64,000 bases of DNA from Rhodobacteraceae bacterium LNNU 3342 (GCA_008711135.1 VUAW01000010.1:1-64000); one strand, 5' to 3'; counted from the stretch's first letter, positions 8,128 to 16,868 are shown. Numbers and translations are program-made. The notes: generated from the letters alone by a model not told the origin.

Positions 8128-8530
8128 GAACGCCTCCCATCAGCCCGCCGTCGTACCGCGTCAGCCGCAGGTCGAATTCCTGCCGCCGGGGCGCGCCCCG
8201 AGCCGCGAACGTATCCTGCCGCTCGCTGACCTGCTCGATCACCCACAGCCCCCACACCCGGCCGCGACCGTCGATCATGGGCAACGGTACGCCGGCCGCA
8301 GCCGCCCGGCGCATGGCGTCGAGCTGCCCGAGCCCGCCGCGGAACGCCGGGAAGATCACGCCCTGCAGCTCGACGGTTTCGGGGCCCAGCCCGGTGAACT
8401 GCAGCGCGTTGTTCGTCCCGACTCGCTCTTGCGCGGCCCAGCGATATTGTGCCGTACGCTGCAGGCTCTGGTAAGCCGCCGTGTCGAGCGAGAACTTGAA
8501 CGCGCCCAGGCGCATCATGACCGTTGACAC
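8108..8530 (-). CDS. U: P2-type tail protein U
   Basis: A 140-residue gpU-family protein (MMRLGAFKFSLDTAAYQSLQRT). The family caps or terminates the contractile tail. Characteristic are the RLG.F.F...AAYQ...R start, QFTGLGPETVELQGVIFP and the C-terminal RQEFDLRLTRY. It lies between T and X in the usual P2 order. Confidence 0.92.
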   Translation of the reverse strand: MSTVMMRLGAFKFSLDTAAYQSLQRTAQYRWAAQERVGTNNALQFTGLGPETVELQGVIFPAFRGGLGQLDAMRRAAAAGVPLPMIDGRGRVWGLWVIEQVSERQDTFAARGAPRRQEFDLRLTRYDGGLMGGVRAVLPI

Positions 8531-8532
8531 TG

Positions 8533-10605
8533 TCAGCCCCCCGGCATTGCCGCGGCGGGATCATAAAGCGCCCCGCGGCTCGCGCTTTTCAGCCGGCGCA
8601 TGACCTCGTCGGCGATCGCGCGCACGTCCTGCCCGGGCTGGGCGTAGATGTTGATGCCGCCCGAGATCGTCAGGCTTTGCGCGGCCTGCTGCACGCGCTC
8701 GGCGCCGCCCGCAGCCGCGCCGCGGATCCGGTCGGCCAGCCCGGCCATGTCCCGCAACTGCCGGTTCGTAGCTATAAAGCCGGCGCGATCCTCGAAGCGC
8801 AGCTCGGGGCCGCGCTCGCCGACCAGGACCGGGCCAGCACGATACGCCCCGCCAACCGCGCGTCGCTGCAGGCGCCAGCCCGACGCTTCGGCCTGCTGCT
8901 CGATCGGCAAGGGCGCCGGATCCGGCGCGTCGCTGCCGAACATGCTCGACCAGGCGCCCCCCGCCCTTTCGCGCACCCACGTCAGACCGGCGATCACGGG
9001 CTCGACCTTGCGGGCCAGCCAGTCGAACTTGTCGCCGATCCAGTCGACGACGACGCCGAGCCCCGCCTTCATGCGTTCCCACGCGGCCGGAATCGCGCGG
9101 GCGCCCGCGACCATGCCGTCGACCAGCGGCCGCCCAGCGTTGTCCCACAGCCAACCCAGCTTTTCGCCGAGCCAGTCGAGCACGGGCCGCAGATACGGCT
9201 CGATCTTCTCCCAGTTCGCGACGACCAGCGTCGCCCCGATCGCGAGCGCCGCCAGAACAGCCCCGATCGGGTTCGCCGCCAGCGCCAGCCCCACGGCCTT
9301 GATCCCGGCCGCCGCGAGCGGCAGTGCCGTGCCGATGGCGCCCATTGCGGCCGCAAATGCCGGCAGGACGGCCGGCGCTACCAAGGCGCCGACCGCGACG
9401 CCGAGCCGGGCAACGTTGAAAACGAACCCGCCAAAGGCCAAGATGGCCTTGCCGGCAAACACGGTCCCCAGAACCACGCCAAAGTTCCGCCAGCCACCGA
9501 CCATGTCCGCAACCGAACCGACGATTGCCGCCGTGTTGCGGCTCACCTCGCCCAGCCCGCCGATGACCTGCGCTAGAACAGGAACGGCGGCCTTCACGCC
9601 CCCGGCAAAGTCGCGCGCGAGTTCCTGCACCGGCTCGCGGTTGGTTTTGACCCATCCCGTGAACTCGCGCATGACGTCGGTGACGACCGGCATCAGCTCC
9701 GACCCGATTGTCGTGCGCAGCCCGCGCGAGGCAAGTTGCGCGTCAAGCTGGGCATCCTTGAACACTTCGGCCGCGCGTGCCGCATCCTCGCCCAGGACAA
9801 AGCCCAGCGCCCGGGCGTCGTCGCGCAGCGCCCGCACGCCGGCAGCGCCGTCGCGCAGCATGACGTTCAGCGCCTGCCCCTGCCCGCCAAAGATCTGCAT
9901 CGCGAGCGAGGTGCGTTCAGACTGGTCCTCGACCTGCGCCAGCCGGTCGGCCAACAGCTCGAAAGCCGCGTCGGGCGCCATGCTGGCAAGCTCGTCTGGC
10001 GACAGCTGCAGCTGTTCGAACGCCTTGCGTGCCCGGCCAAGACCCCGAGCCGCGTCGCCGATGTTCTTGTTCATCGTGCCGAGCGAGGCCGTCAGCGCGT
10101 CGGTGCTGACGCCCGAGCGTTCCGCCGAATACTGCAGTTCTTGCAGCGCCTCGATCCCGATGCCCATCGCGTCGGCTTGCTTCGCGACCTGGTCGCCCAG
10201 GGATGCCGTATCGTCGGCCAGCTTGTAGGTCGCAGCGGCCAAGCCACCAACGACAACCGCCCCGCGGCGGGCAAGACGCCCGACCTCTGTTGTCGTGTTT
10301 CGGAACGACGCGCCGACCCGAGCGCCGGCAAGGTTCAAGGCCTCAAGCCGGCGCTGCTTGTCCCGCAGCCGGTCGAGCGTCCGGTTCAGCTGCTGGTACT
10401 CTCGATCAAGCGCGTCGACCGACTGCCCCTGTCGAATCAAAACGGCCCGTTGCTTGTCGAGCTCGCGCTTTCGGGCGCTGATCTGCCCGATTTCTGTCCC
10501 GACATTTTTCAGCCCGCGGCCGACGACGTCGAGGTTCTTCCTGACCGACGCCTGCAGGGCAGCGCCGATCGTCAGCGTTGCGTTCAGCTTCTGGTTCTTA
10601 GCCAC
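8533..10605 (-). CDS. T: Phage tail tape-measure protein
   Basis: About 690 residues that set the length of the tail tube. The N-terminal ~100 residues are coiled coil (GRGLKNVGTEIGQISARKRELDKQRAVL). A TP901-type tape-measure core follows (TYKLADDTASLGDQVAKQADAMGIGIEALQELQYSAERSG in outline, cited by its position ~residues 130-170). Hydrophobic Ala/Gly/Leu-rich segments at roughly residues 380-450 resemble the membrane-active part of tape measures. The chosen GTG start (complement 10603-10605) overlaps the E' stop in GTGGCTAA; an ATG nine codons upstream (10632) is the alternative. It directly follows E/E' as in P2. Confidence 0.9.
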   Translation of the reverse strand: MAKNQKLNATLTIGAALQASVRKNLDVVGRGLKNVGTEIGQISARKRELDKQRAVLIRQGQSVDALDREYQQLNRTLDRLRDKQRRLEALNLAGARVGASFRNTTTEVGRLARRGAVVVGGLAAATYKLADDTASLGDQVAKQADAMGIGIEALQELQYSAERSGVSTDALTASLGTMNKNIGDAARGLGRARKAFEQLQLSPDELASMAPDAAFELLADRLAQVEDQSERTSLAMQIFGGQGQALNVMLRDGAAGVRALRDDARALGFVLGEDAARAAEVFKDAQLDAQLASRGLRTTIGSELMPVVTDVMREFTGWVKTNREPVQELARDFAGGVKAAVPVLAQVIGGLGEVSRNTAAIVGSVADMVGGWRNFGVVLGTVFAGKAILAFGGFVFNVARLGVAVGALVAPAVLPAFAAAMGAIGTALPLAAAGIKAVGLALAANPIGAVLAALAIGATLVVANWEKIEPYLRPVLDWLGEKLGWLWDNAGRPLVDGMVAGARAIPAAWERMKAGLGVVVDWIGDKFDWLARKVEPVIAGLTWVRERAGGAWSSMFGSDAPDPAPLPIEQQAEASGWRLQRRAVGGAYRAGPVLVGERGPELRFEDRAGFIATNRQLRDMAGLADRIRGAAAGGAERVQQAAQSLTISGGINIYAQPGQDVRAIADEVMRRLKSASRGALYDPAAAMPGG

Positions 10606-10740
10606 GGGGCAGCCCCTCAACCCACCAGACAAGCCGGGTTAGCGGCATGTCCTTGATTTCCCCCCACGGCCAGCCGGTGTGCTGGGCCAAGGCCAGAACC
10701 CCCGCCCTAAGGTCGTCGGGGGCCGGGGCTAGATCGTAAA
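10598..10740 (-). other. E': E' extension reached by -1 frameshift from gene E
   Basis: Gene E ends at 10729. In the -1 frame an open reading continues from the TTTTT run at its end through LAPAPDDLRAGVLALAQ...WWVEGLPRG to a stop at 10598-10600. It overlaps the tape-measure start. P2-like phages make an E+E' tail-assembly chaperone this way. The slip site here (CTTTTTAC) is weaker than the P2 heptamer, so efficiency is uncertain. Confidence 0.65.
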
Positions 10741-11001
10741 AAGCATGTAGGCGTCCTGCAGCCGGCGATAGTCGCGCAGGGGCAGCGCCTTGATCTCATC
10801 GGGCGCCACTTCGCAAAGGTTCGCGAACAGCGCCACCTCGTTCTGCGCGGGCGTGCCCTTGCTGGCCGCCAGCTGGTCGCCCACCGTCGGCTCGCGCATG
10901 GTGACCTTGTCCGTTGTGGCACCGCCCAGCTGGTGCGGTCGCGTCAGGGCGATAGTTGCGGTTCCGTCTGGGTTCTCGGTGATGAAGTCCGGGTGATCCA
11001 C
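10729..11001 (-). CDS. E: P2-type tail assembly chaperone E
   Basis: A 90-residue gpE-family protein (MDHPDFITENPDGTATIALTRP). It assists loading of the tube protein on the tape measure during tail assembly. It lies between the tube gene FII and the tape-measure gene. The last codons, ATG CTT TTT ACG ATC, contain the T-run at which a -1 frameshift would produce the longer E+E' form. Confidence 0.88.
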   Translation of the reverse strand: MDHPDFITENPDGTATIALTRPHQLGGATTDKVTMREPTVGDQLAASKGTPAQNEVALFANLCEVAPDEIKALPLRDYRRLQDAYMLFTI

Positions 11002-11013
11002 GCTGTCGTCTCC

Positions 11014-11520
11014 TCAGATGCCCAGCGCAGCGCGCTGTTCGGCCAGCTGGTCGACGCCGTCGATCACGCGGACCATGTTGATCAGGTCGATCTCGTGCAG
11101 CTCGCGGCCGTCGTGGGTTTCACGGTAATAGTCGAGCCGCATCGTCACTTGCAGCGCCGGAAGCGTGCCGGGCGTCCAAGTGCCGCGCGCCATCCGGGTG
11201 ATCTTGCCGCGCATCGCATGCACCACGGCCTTGACCGTCCCGTCGTAGCTTTCCAGCGCGCCGCGGGCGGTGCAGGCTACGGTTCGGCCTTGGGCGATCC
11301 CGAATAGCGCCAGCACATCGGCGTCATACGCCGACAGGCTGAATGACGTTTCCAGCCCTTCCATGCCCATCTCAAGCCCTACGGGGCCGTCCATACCGCC
11401 GGCGCGGTGATCCTCGATCAGCAGCGCCAGGTCGGGGGCGTTGTATTCGGTGACCTGCCCGGCATAGCCGCGGCCGTCAACGAACAGGTTCATATTCTTG
11501 AGAATTTCCCGGGCAGCCAT
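11014..11520 (-). CDS. FII: Phage major tail tube protein FII
   Basis: A 168-residue tube protein of the contractile tail. It starts at MAAREILKNMNLFVDGRGYAG, which matches the P2 FII family start (P.KLK..N.FVDG....G). TLPALQVTMRLDYYRETHDG and a C-terminal hydrophobic INMVRVIDGVDQLAEQRAALGI are typical. Its ATG overlaps the stop of the sheath gene (TGATG), giving coupled synthesis of the two partners. An in-frame extension upstream to 12024 is a shadow of the sheath gene. Confidence 0.93.
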   Translation of the reverse strand: MAAREILKNMNLFVDGRGYAGQVTEYNAPDLALLIEDHRAGGMDGPVGLEMGMEGLETSFSLSAYDADVLALFGIAQGRTVACTARGALESYDGTVKAVVHAMRGKITRMARGTWTPGTLPALQVTMRLDYYRETHDGRELHEIDLINMVRVIDGVDQLAEQRAALGI

Positions 11521-12701
11521 CAGCTGAATACCTCCGTGAAGTAGTCCTGCACCAGGTGCGACCGGAAGGTGATATGCTCGGCCGGCGCGGGCGGGGTGAA
11601 GTCGAAGTTGAAATAGACCTTCCCGGCCGTGAGGTTCGCGGGGCTGTTCAGGTCGGGATCGGCCCAGCAGCGGCCGCCCAGCAGCGCGCCAATCGCGACG
11701 AGCGAGCGAATATAGGCGTTTACGCCGTCGGTGACGTCGGCGATGTAAGTCCGGGTAATGTTGCGATCGACGGCCCAAAGGTGCGCGCGCTGCAGGCTTT
11801 CGTTCAGAATGTCGGCCGTGCGGCGGACCGACAAGAACGCCCACTTTGGATCCAATGCCAGCGAGCGGTTGCCCCAAAGCCGGAACCCGTCTTGCCGGAT
11901 GATCGTCGCGACCTTGGCCTCGTTCAGCAGGTTCGCGCGGCTGTTTGCGTCGCCGAGCGCGAAATCGACCGGGCGCGCCGTGCCGACGATCCCGTTGATC
12001 GTCTGGTTCGAGGGGCTCCACCAAAACCCGCGGTCGTTGTCAGTCTTGGCGATGATGCCCGCGGCGCGCGCAGATGCCGGTTCGACAACGGTTTCGCCGT
12101 CGCGGAAAACCTTAACCCACGGGTCGATGAGGTAAACCCGAGCGCTGCCGAAATCGCCTGCGGCCTCGATCGCGACGGCGTCGGTCGTGTTCGGGCCGTC
12201 GGCGACGATCACGGCGCGCAGCCGCTCGGCAATGCCGGCCAGCTCGGCCACGACCGGGTTGGCGTTGCCGCCCGTGCGCTGGTGGGTGAAGCCCGGCGCG
12301 ATCAGGATCCGAGGCGCGAACCCGACAACGCTTTCGGCGCCAAGAAGCGCGTGCACGCCCTCGAATTGCCCGGTTGCCGAATTGGTGCCGCCGAGCACGT
12401 TCGCGAGCGTTGCCGCTTCGCTTTCGCCTTCCTCGACCCGCACCACGATAACCACGGCGCCCGCCTGGTCGAAAATGCCATCGAGCGCGCCCGGCAGCGT
12501 GCCGGATCCCGGCGCGCCCAGCTTGGCGGCCTCGGCGCGGCTGCCCGCGATCAGAACCGGCGTATTCAGCGGGAACGCCTCGGCGTCAGCCGTTGGCGCC
12601 GTGCCGACGATCCCGATCACGCCCGAGCGCACCGTTCGGATCGGCCGCGGCCCCGCGTCGATTTCCAGAACCTCGACGCCGTGCAAAAACTTATCTGCCA
12701 T
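11520..12701 (-). CDS. FI: Phage tail sheath protein FI
   Basis: A 393-residue contractile sheath protein. Features are FLHGVEVLEIDAGPRPIRTV at the N-terminus, the FIDQAG/VVIVVRVEEG beta strands, ILIAPGFTHQ near residue 130, and the conserved C-terminal part RRTADILNESLQRAHLWAVD plus FRSHLVQDYFTEVF, where subunits interlock. Length matches P2 FI (396). It begins the second tail operon: a terminator (12784-12806) and a copy of the repeated 12-bp element (12763-12774) lie just upstream. Confidence 0.95.
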   Translation of the reverse strand: MADKFLHGVEVLEIDAGPRPIRTVRSGVIGIVGTAPTADAEAFPLNTPVLIAGSRAEAAKLGAPGSGTLPGALDGIFDQAGAVVIVVRVEEGESEAATLANVLGGTNSATGQFEGVHALLGAESVVGFAPRILIAPGFTHQRTGGNANPVVAELAGIAERLRAVIVADGPNTTDAVAIEAAGDFGSARVYLIDPWVKVFRDGETVVEPASARAAGIIAKTDNDRGFWWSPSNQTINGIVGTARPVDFALGDANSRANLLNEAKVATIIRQDGFRLWGNRSLALDPKWAFLSVRRTADILNESLQRAHLWAVDRNITRTYIADVTDGVNAYIRSLVAIGALLGGRCWADPDLNSPANLTAGKVYFNFDFTPPAPAEHITFRSHLVQDYFTEVFS

Positions 12702-12762
12702 TCGATCCCCCGATCGCGTCTCTCAAAAATCTTGCCGCAGGATGCCGTACGGGGCGCCCGGT

Positions 12763-12774
12763 TTCCTCTGGCGG
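12763..12774 (-). promoter_or_regulatory. 12-bp repeated element, copy A (upstream of FI)
   Basis: CCGCCAGAGGAA on the minus strand, 61 bp before the sheath-gene start. Identical 12-mers occur at 16802-16813, 27572-27583 and 30305-30316, all in the same orientation. A candidate binding site for a late-gene activator; function inferred. Confidence 0.5.
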
Positions 12775-12783
12775 AATTTCCCG

Positions 12784-12806
12784 AAAAAGACCGCCCCGAG
12801 GGGCGG
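12784..12806 (-). terminator. Rho-independent terminator between the two tail operons
   Basis: On the minus strand CCGCCCC-TC-GGGGCGG forms a near-perfect stem with a tight loop, followed by a run of five T (12784-12789). It lies after the fibre/12852 genes and before FI, exactly where P2 separates its V-G operon from its FI-D operon. Confidence 0.75.
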
Positions 12807-12851
12807 CCGAGGTGACGCCGGATCGCCGGCGTTCGGGACAGGAAAACAAAG

Positions 12852-13079
12852 TCAGTTGTGCGGGGGCGTATCCTCGACCGGCACGGGATCCTCGGGCGGG
12901 GCGTAGGGCGCGGCGTCGCCAGTCGCGACGATCGCTGCATAAATCGCGCGGCCGTGTTCCTCGACGTCGTCGGGCGAGGCAGTGAACGGGATCCAGCCCC
13001 AGCGCGGGTGCAAGATCTCGCAGTCAATCCCGCCATGCGCGTTGTAGCGGGCGTTTCGGTATTCGGTGTCAACCTCCAT
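12852..13079 (-). CDS. Small phage protein after the tail fibre gene
   Basis: A 75-residue acidic protein (ILHPRWGWIPFTASPDDVEEHG...). It occupies the place of the tail-fibre assembly chaperone in P2-like phages and shares the WGWIPFTA-type motif of small fibre-linked proteins in alphaproteobacterial phages. A role in fibre folding or attachment is inferred from position only. The C-terminus is Pro-rich (APPEDPVPVEDTPPH). Confidence 0.65.
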   Translation of the reverse strand: MEVDTEYRNARYNAHGGIDCEILHPRWGWIPFTASPDDVEEHGRAIYAAIVATGDAAPYAPPEDPVPVEDTPPHN

Positions 13080-13091
13080 GTTTTACCTTTC

Positions 13092-14993
13092 TCAGCTGAC
13101 GCGCAGGAACAGGGCGAGCGCCCCGTTATGCGATTGATAGGCGGCCCCGAGGCTACGCCAGGTGCCGGTTTGAAACGGGCCGTCGTTGCGGATCACGGCG
13201 ACCGCATCGCTCGCCCGGCCAAGCCCCGAGGCGCGCAGGTTTGATCCCGCGACGAAGTCCCCGACCTCGACGCTGCCGCTCCACGGGTAATAGAGAAGCG
13301 CCGTCGTCCCGACCGCGCCGGGCTCGGCGCCGGCCATTGCTGCCAGAACCGTGCTTGTCGACAGGCTGGTGATCCCGGCGCCCGGCCCCGAAAACTGCCC
13401 GACCCCCGCGTGAATCGCGCCGCTTTGGAGCAGCGACAGTCGCGCCTTGACGACCCCCGCGTCGTCGCGGTTCTCGATCTGTAACGCCCCGCCCCCGCCA
13501 CTCTGCAGGTTGTCGCGGCGAATGTCGGCGCGAATAACGGTGCCGGCCTCGTTTTCAAACCGAAACGCGGCACTATCCAGCGTGCGGATCCGCGCCGTCG
13601 GCCCCTTTGTCGTCAAGGGCGACGTGAAGATTTTAATCCCGTCGACGTCTTGAGCTCCAGTCGTGCGCACGACCCCGTCGCCGTCGCGCAGCATCTGTTG
13701 CCATGCGCCCCAAGTGCCGCTCGCCCGGCTGCGCACGAAAACCTCGCCCGATCCCGGCCGCCCGAGGATCATAAGTCCGGCCGAGGCGTTCGCGCTTGGA
13801 ATGTAAACGCCCTGATAAACCGCCGCCTCGGCGCGCGGGGCGCCGGTCGTTATGCCGGTGCTTTGATAGAACCCGCCCCGCCTAACGTCGTTCCAGTTGT
13901 CGACCATAATCGCGTTCATGTTGCCGAGCCCGAACGCGCCAAGGATCAGACTGCGGCCGACCGTCTCATCGGTCGGGCTCTGCTGCTTTTGCGCGACGTC
14001 CAGGTTATCCCGCGCCGTCGCCGCGTTGGCCAGATCCGACAGGTTGTTGCTGCGCTGTGTAAACCGTGCGTCGTTCTGCGTGTTTGTCCGGTGCTGGTCG
14101 TTCGCCGTACCCGTCGCCCGCGTTGCCATGCTACCGAGCCCGAGGTTCGTCCGCGCCGTCGCCGGGGCCGTCAGATCCGACAGGTTGTTGCTTCGCTGCG
14201 GATAGCGGGCGTCGTTTTGCGCGTTTGTCCGATGCTGGGTGTTATCCTCGCCGGTGTCCCGCGTCGCCATGCTGCCGAGCCCGAGGTTTGCCCGCGCCAT
14301 TGCCGGGCCGGGCAGGTCCGCAAGGTTTTGGCTTTTTTCAAGCCGCTGCAGCGCCGTTAGATATATGCGCCGCGCGAGATCAGCCGTTGCGGCCCGGTCC
14401 TTGTCCGTGCTCCCCCCGGTATCTTCCAGCCGCACAATCCCGCTGCGCGTGATGCTTGCCGTGCGCGCGGCCAGCCCCGCGGGCGTTAACGCCTTGGCAG
14501 TGTTGGTGCCGGCGATCGCTTCGTCGCTCGTCGCGAGCCGCACAACGCCGGGCGTGTCAACGGTCGCGGGCGGGTTCAGAAACGAGGCGTCGCCGAACGT
14601 GATATTCGCGGCGTCCAGCGTCGCGAGCACGACGTCGATCGCGAGCAGCAGGGTTGACCCGGGCGCCTTTTGCATGATCCAGCCCGACGCGGCCGGTTGC
14701 GAATAGACCGCGAACAGTACGCCCGTGTTCGTGAACAGCCCAAACTCGCCGACGTTGTAGGCGTCAGCGCTTTCGTCGGTCGCGGTGACATGGATAGTGT
14801 CGGCTGCAACGGCCGCGCCGGAGATCGTCGAAACCCGCTTGATCTGCGCCTGCAGCGCCGTGCGGGTTTTCTGCGGCGTATATTGCCCTGTGCCGAACCC
14901 CACTTGCGAGATCACAACGGCGCCGGTACCGGTGTTCTGCGCGTTGACTAGGGCGGCCCGCCCGGCGTCGGTGATGGTGATCTGCATTGTCAT
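13092..14993 (-). CDS. H: Phage tail fibre (collar-type) protein
   Basis: A 633-residue receptor-binding fibre. The N-terminal ~150 residues form the phage tail-collar fibre domain that docks to the baseplate (ITITDAGRAALVNAQNTG, VLFAVYSQPA). Residues ~210-330 carry two and a half copies of a ~48-residue shaft repeat (NLSDL..ATAR.NLGLGSMATR...QHRTN.QNDAR..QRSN). The C-terminal half, beta-rich and probably the receptor-binding tip, contains RSRASGTWGAWQQMLRDGDG, common in phage fibres. It overlaps gpI by 4 bp (ATGA). Confidence 0.9.
   Translation of the reverse strand: MTMQITITDAGRAALVNAQNTGTGAVVISQVGFGTGQYTPQKTRTALQAQIKRVSTISGAAVAADTIHVTATDESADAYNVGEFGLFTNTGVLFAVYSQPAASGWIMQKAPGSTLLLAIDVVLATLDAANITFGDASFLNPPATVDTPGVVRLATSDEAIAGTNTAKALTPAGLAARTASITRSGIVRLEDTGGSTDKDRAATADLARRIYLTALQRLEKSQNLADLPGPAMARANLGLGSMATRDTGEDNTQHRTNAQNDARYPQRSNNLSDLTAPATARTNLGLGSMATRATGTANDQHRTNTQNDARFTQRSNNLSDLANAATARDNLDVAQKQQSPTDETVGRSLILGAFGLGNMNAIMVDNWNDVRRGGFYQSTGITTGAPRAEAAVYQGVYIPSANASAGLMILGRPGSGEVFVRSRASGTWGAWQQMLRDGDGVVRTTGAQDVDGIKIFTSPLTTKGPTARIRTLDSAAFRFENEAGTVIRADIRRDNLQSGGGGALQIENRDDAGVVKARLSLLQSGAIHAGVGQFSGPGAGITSLSTSTVLAAMAGAEPGAVGTTALLYYPWSGSVEVGDFVAGSNLRASGLGRASDAVAVIRNDGPFQTGTWRSLGAAYQSHNGALALFLRVS
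13990..14330 (-). repeat. Shaft repeats in the tail fibre gene
   Basis: A unit of about 144 bp (48 codons) occurs twice in full and once in part. The conserved core encodes RSNNLSDL and NLGLGSMATR. This is a normal trimeric-fibre shaft pattern and a likely site of recombination between phages. Confidence 0.75.
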
Positions 14994-15541
14994 GCTTGCG
15001 CCTCTATTCCGGAAATGCGGCGGTAGGTGTAGAGCCGGCCGGCGCCGAGCAGCCCGAACTCGCCCGTCGCGGAAAGCCCGGCAATGAACGTGAAATGCGA
15101 CCGCACGGGCTTTGTGCGCTCTACTTCGGCGATCACGTCGGCCTGATAAGCCGCGTCATTCGGCACGCCTGCGCCCGGCGTCAAAACGATCTGGAACGTG
15201 TGCGGCTCGCCCAGCGGATCCTGCTGCCACCATTCGCGCAGCGCGAGCCCGGTCCCGAATGAGGCGACGGTGTCGCGCACCGACTTAACCGTGCCCTTGC
15301 GGCGCTGAATTTCGATCGCCGCGCGGATCCGCGCCCGCTTGACGCTTTCGGGCCAGTAGGGTTGCCAGCTGTCGAGCGACAGCGCCCAGGCAAGCCACGG
15401 CAGCAGCCGCGCCGGGCAGGTGTCGGGATTCCAGACGTCGCGGATCGGCACGGGAACGGCTGCGATCCGCGCCGTCGCTTGCTCGATCGCCCGCTCGCCG
15501 GGTGTCGCGTTGTTGGGCAGCAGCGCCGGCGCGTCACTCAT
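14990..15541 (-). CDS. I: P2-type baseplate/tail protein I
   Basis: A 183-residue gpI-family protein (LLPNNATPGERAIEQATARI). WNPDTCPARLLPWLAWALSLDSWQ is the family hallmark, and RKGTVKSVRDTVASFG follows. It completes the wedge at the baseplate edge and anchors the fibre. It overlaps J by 8 bp upstream and the fibre gene by 4 bp downstream. Confidence 0.93.
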   Translation of the reverse strand: MSDAPALLPNNATPGERAIEQATARIAAVPVPIRDVWNPDTCPARLLPWLAWALSLDSWQPYWPESVKRARIRAAIEIQRRKGTVKSVRDTVASFGTGLALREWWQQDPLGEPHTFQIVLTPGAGVPNDAAYQADVIAEVERTKPVRSHFTFIAGLSATGEFGLLGAGRLYTYRRISGIEAQA

Positions 15542-16433
15542 CGACGCCCCCGTCGGTCAGGTTTATCGCGGTGCAGTAGGCGGCCTGCGTGCGGTTGATA
15601 ACCAGCGTCGCGGCCGGCTGGGCCAGCTCGACCCGCTGCACGCCCGGCAGGTGCAACGCGGCATAGACGCCCGACAGCGTCACGTCGCGGCCGAGCCGAT
15701 GCACGTCGGCGACGTACCGCTCTACCGATGCCCGCACGGCCCGCATGACGACCTCGCGATCGGGGCCGGCGAAAAAGTAGATCGTCGCATTGACTTGAAA
15801 CGGCACAATAGACGCCGACTGCACGGTGACGTGATCCGTCAGCGGCCGCACGTCGTCGGCCGACAGAACTCGGTCAACGGCTGAGATCAGCGCCGCGCTT
15901 GCCGTGCCGTCGCCGGTGCGAGAAAGCACGCTGACGACGACTCGGCCCGGGCTCGGGCTGGTCGCGCTTGCGTCCAGAACCTCCCCCGACGCCGACAGGG
16001 CGTGGAAGATATACGCCCCCTCAGGGCCGGCGACACTGAACCCTTACAAGGACAGCTGCACGCGCCGGCGCAGCTCGGCGTCGCCCTCATAGCTGGACGG
16101 CACGGGCGGCAAGGCCGCGGGATTGCCGGGATCCAGAACCAGGCGCTGCACGCCGAACAGGGCCGCCAGCTGGTCGAGATCCGACCCGGCCGCATAAGCC
16201 AGCATGACGCCGCGCGCGGCCTCGTTGACCCGCTGCCGCAGCAGCAGTTCGCGGAACGCCGCAACTTCCAGGATCTTGAACGCAGGGTCGCTCTCGACCA
16301 GCGCGTCGAATGCCGCGTCGCGGGCGCGCAGGTCGGCCAGCATTGCCGCGAGTATGGTTTCATAATCCAGCAGCTCGACGACATCGGGCGCCGGCAGTTG
16401 CGACAAGTCAACAGCCGTAAAACCGCCTGCCAT
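15534..16433 (-). pseudogene. J: Baseplate protein J, interrupted by an in-frame ochre codon
   Basis: The gene starts at 16433 (MAGGFTAVDLSQLPAPDVVE) and reads as gpJ up to ELRRRVQLSL, where TAA (16044-16046) replaces an expected sense codon. The same frame then continues without a shift as GFSVAGPEGAYIFHALSASG down to the true end at 15534. In the family this position is typically Glu (GAA), so one G-to-T change explains it. J is the conserved wedge protein of contractile-tail baseplates. The product would stop at residue 129 of ~299. No other disruption is seen, so the mutation is recent or a sequencing error. Confidence 0.88.
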
Positions 16434-16771
16434 TATGCGACCTCAATCCCATCCAGCGCGACCGGCTCGCCGGTCGGCGTGTAAACTCCGGAAATCGACA
16501 GTACGACGCGGCCCGGCCGGCGGCTTGACGCCGTGACCTGCTCGACCTGCAGCCGCGGCTCCCACATTGCCAACGCCTCGGCCGTCGCTGCGTAAAGGTC
16601 GACGAGCGTTTCGTCGTTCAGCGGCGCGTCGATCAGCTCGTAAATCCGTGCCCCGTAACCTCGGCGCATGACGCGCGACCCGACGGGCGTCGTCAGAATA
16701 TCGCGGATAGACTGCCGCAGGTGCTCCAATCCGGCCAAGCGCCGCCCTGTGATCGCATCAATGCCATTCAT
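16433..16771 (-). CDS. W: P2-type baseplate wedge protein W (gp25-like)
   Basis: A 112-residue GPW/gp25 family protein. The start MNGIDAITGRRLAGLEHLRQSI matches the family (MGIDR.TG..L....HL.QSI). RDILTTPVGSRVMRRGYG and the Pro-Gly sheet near the end are diagnostic. It forms the inner wedge together with J. An upstream in-frame ATG (16819) would add PPEEPAP residues coming from the repeated element, and is less likely. Gene V, its usual upstream partner, is 6.7 kb away because of the inserted cargo. Confidence 0.92.
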   Translation of the reverse strand: MNGIDAITGRRLAGLEHLRQSIRDILTTPVGSRVMRRGYGARIYELIDAPLNDETLVDLYAATAEALAMWEPRLQVEQVTASSRRPGRVVLSISGVYTPTGEPVALDGIEVA

Positions 16772-16801
16772 GCTGCGATCATGGTCCCGACGCGGCGCCG
16801 G

Positions 16802-16813
16802 TTCCTCTGGCGG
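16802..16813 (-). promoter_or_regulatory. 12-bp repeated element, copy B (upstream of W)
   Basis: CCGCCAGAGGAA on the minus strand, 30 bp before the W start codon and just inside the phage side of the cargo junction. Same sequence and orientation as copies A, C and D. Confidence 0.5.
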
Positions 16814-16868
16814 GATCACGTCAAGGAAAAAGGCAGTCGACTCGGTGGACGCGAAGAGCCCGTTGCGG

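Noticed and set aside
8524-10656. Long plus-strand open frames (8524-9576, 8648-10228, 9736-10656)
   Set aside because: They mirror the tape-measure gene in high-GC DNA; Pro/Arg/Ala-rich readings without domains.
11556-12815. 419-codon plus-strand open frame
   Set aside because: Antisense shadow of the tail sheath gene.
13990-14330. CRISPR-like repeat array
   Set aside because: Repeats are long, in frame, coding and adjoining without spacers: fibre shaft repeats.
15534-16433. Frameshift or two separate genes for J
   Set aside because: Both parts are in the same frame and join seamlessly across one TAA codon, so a nonsense change explains the break.
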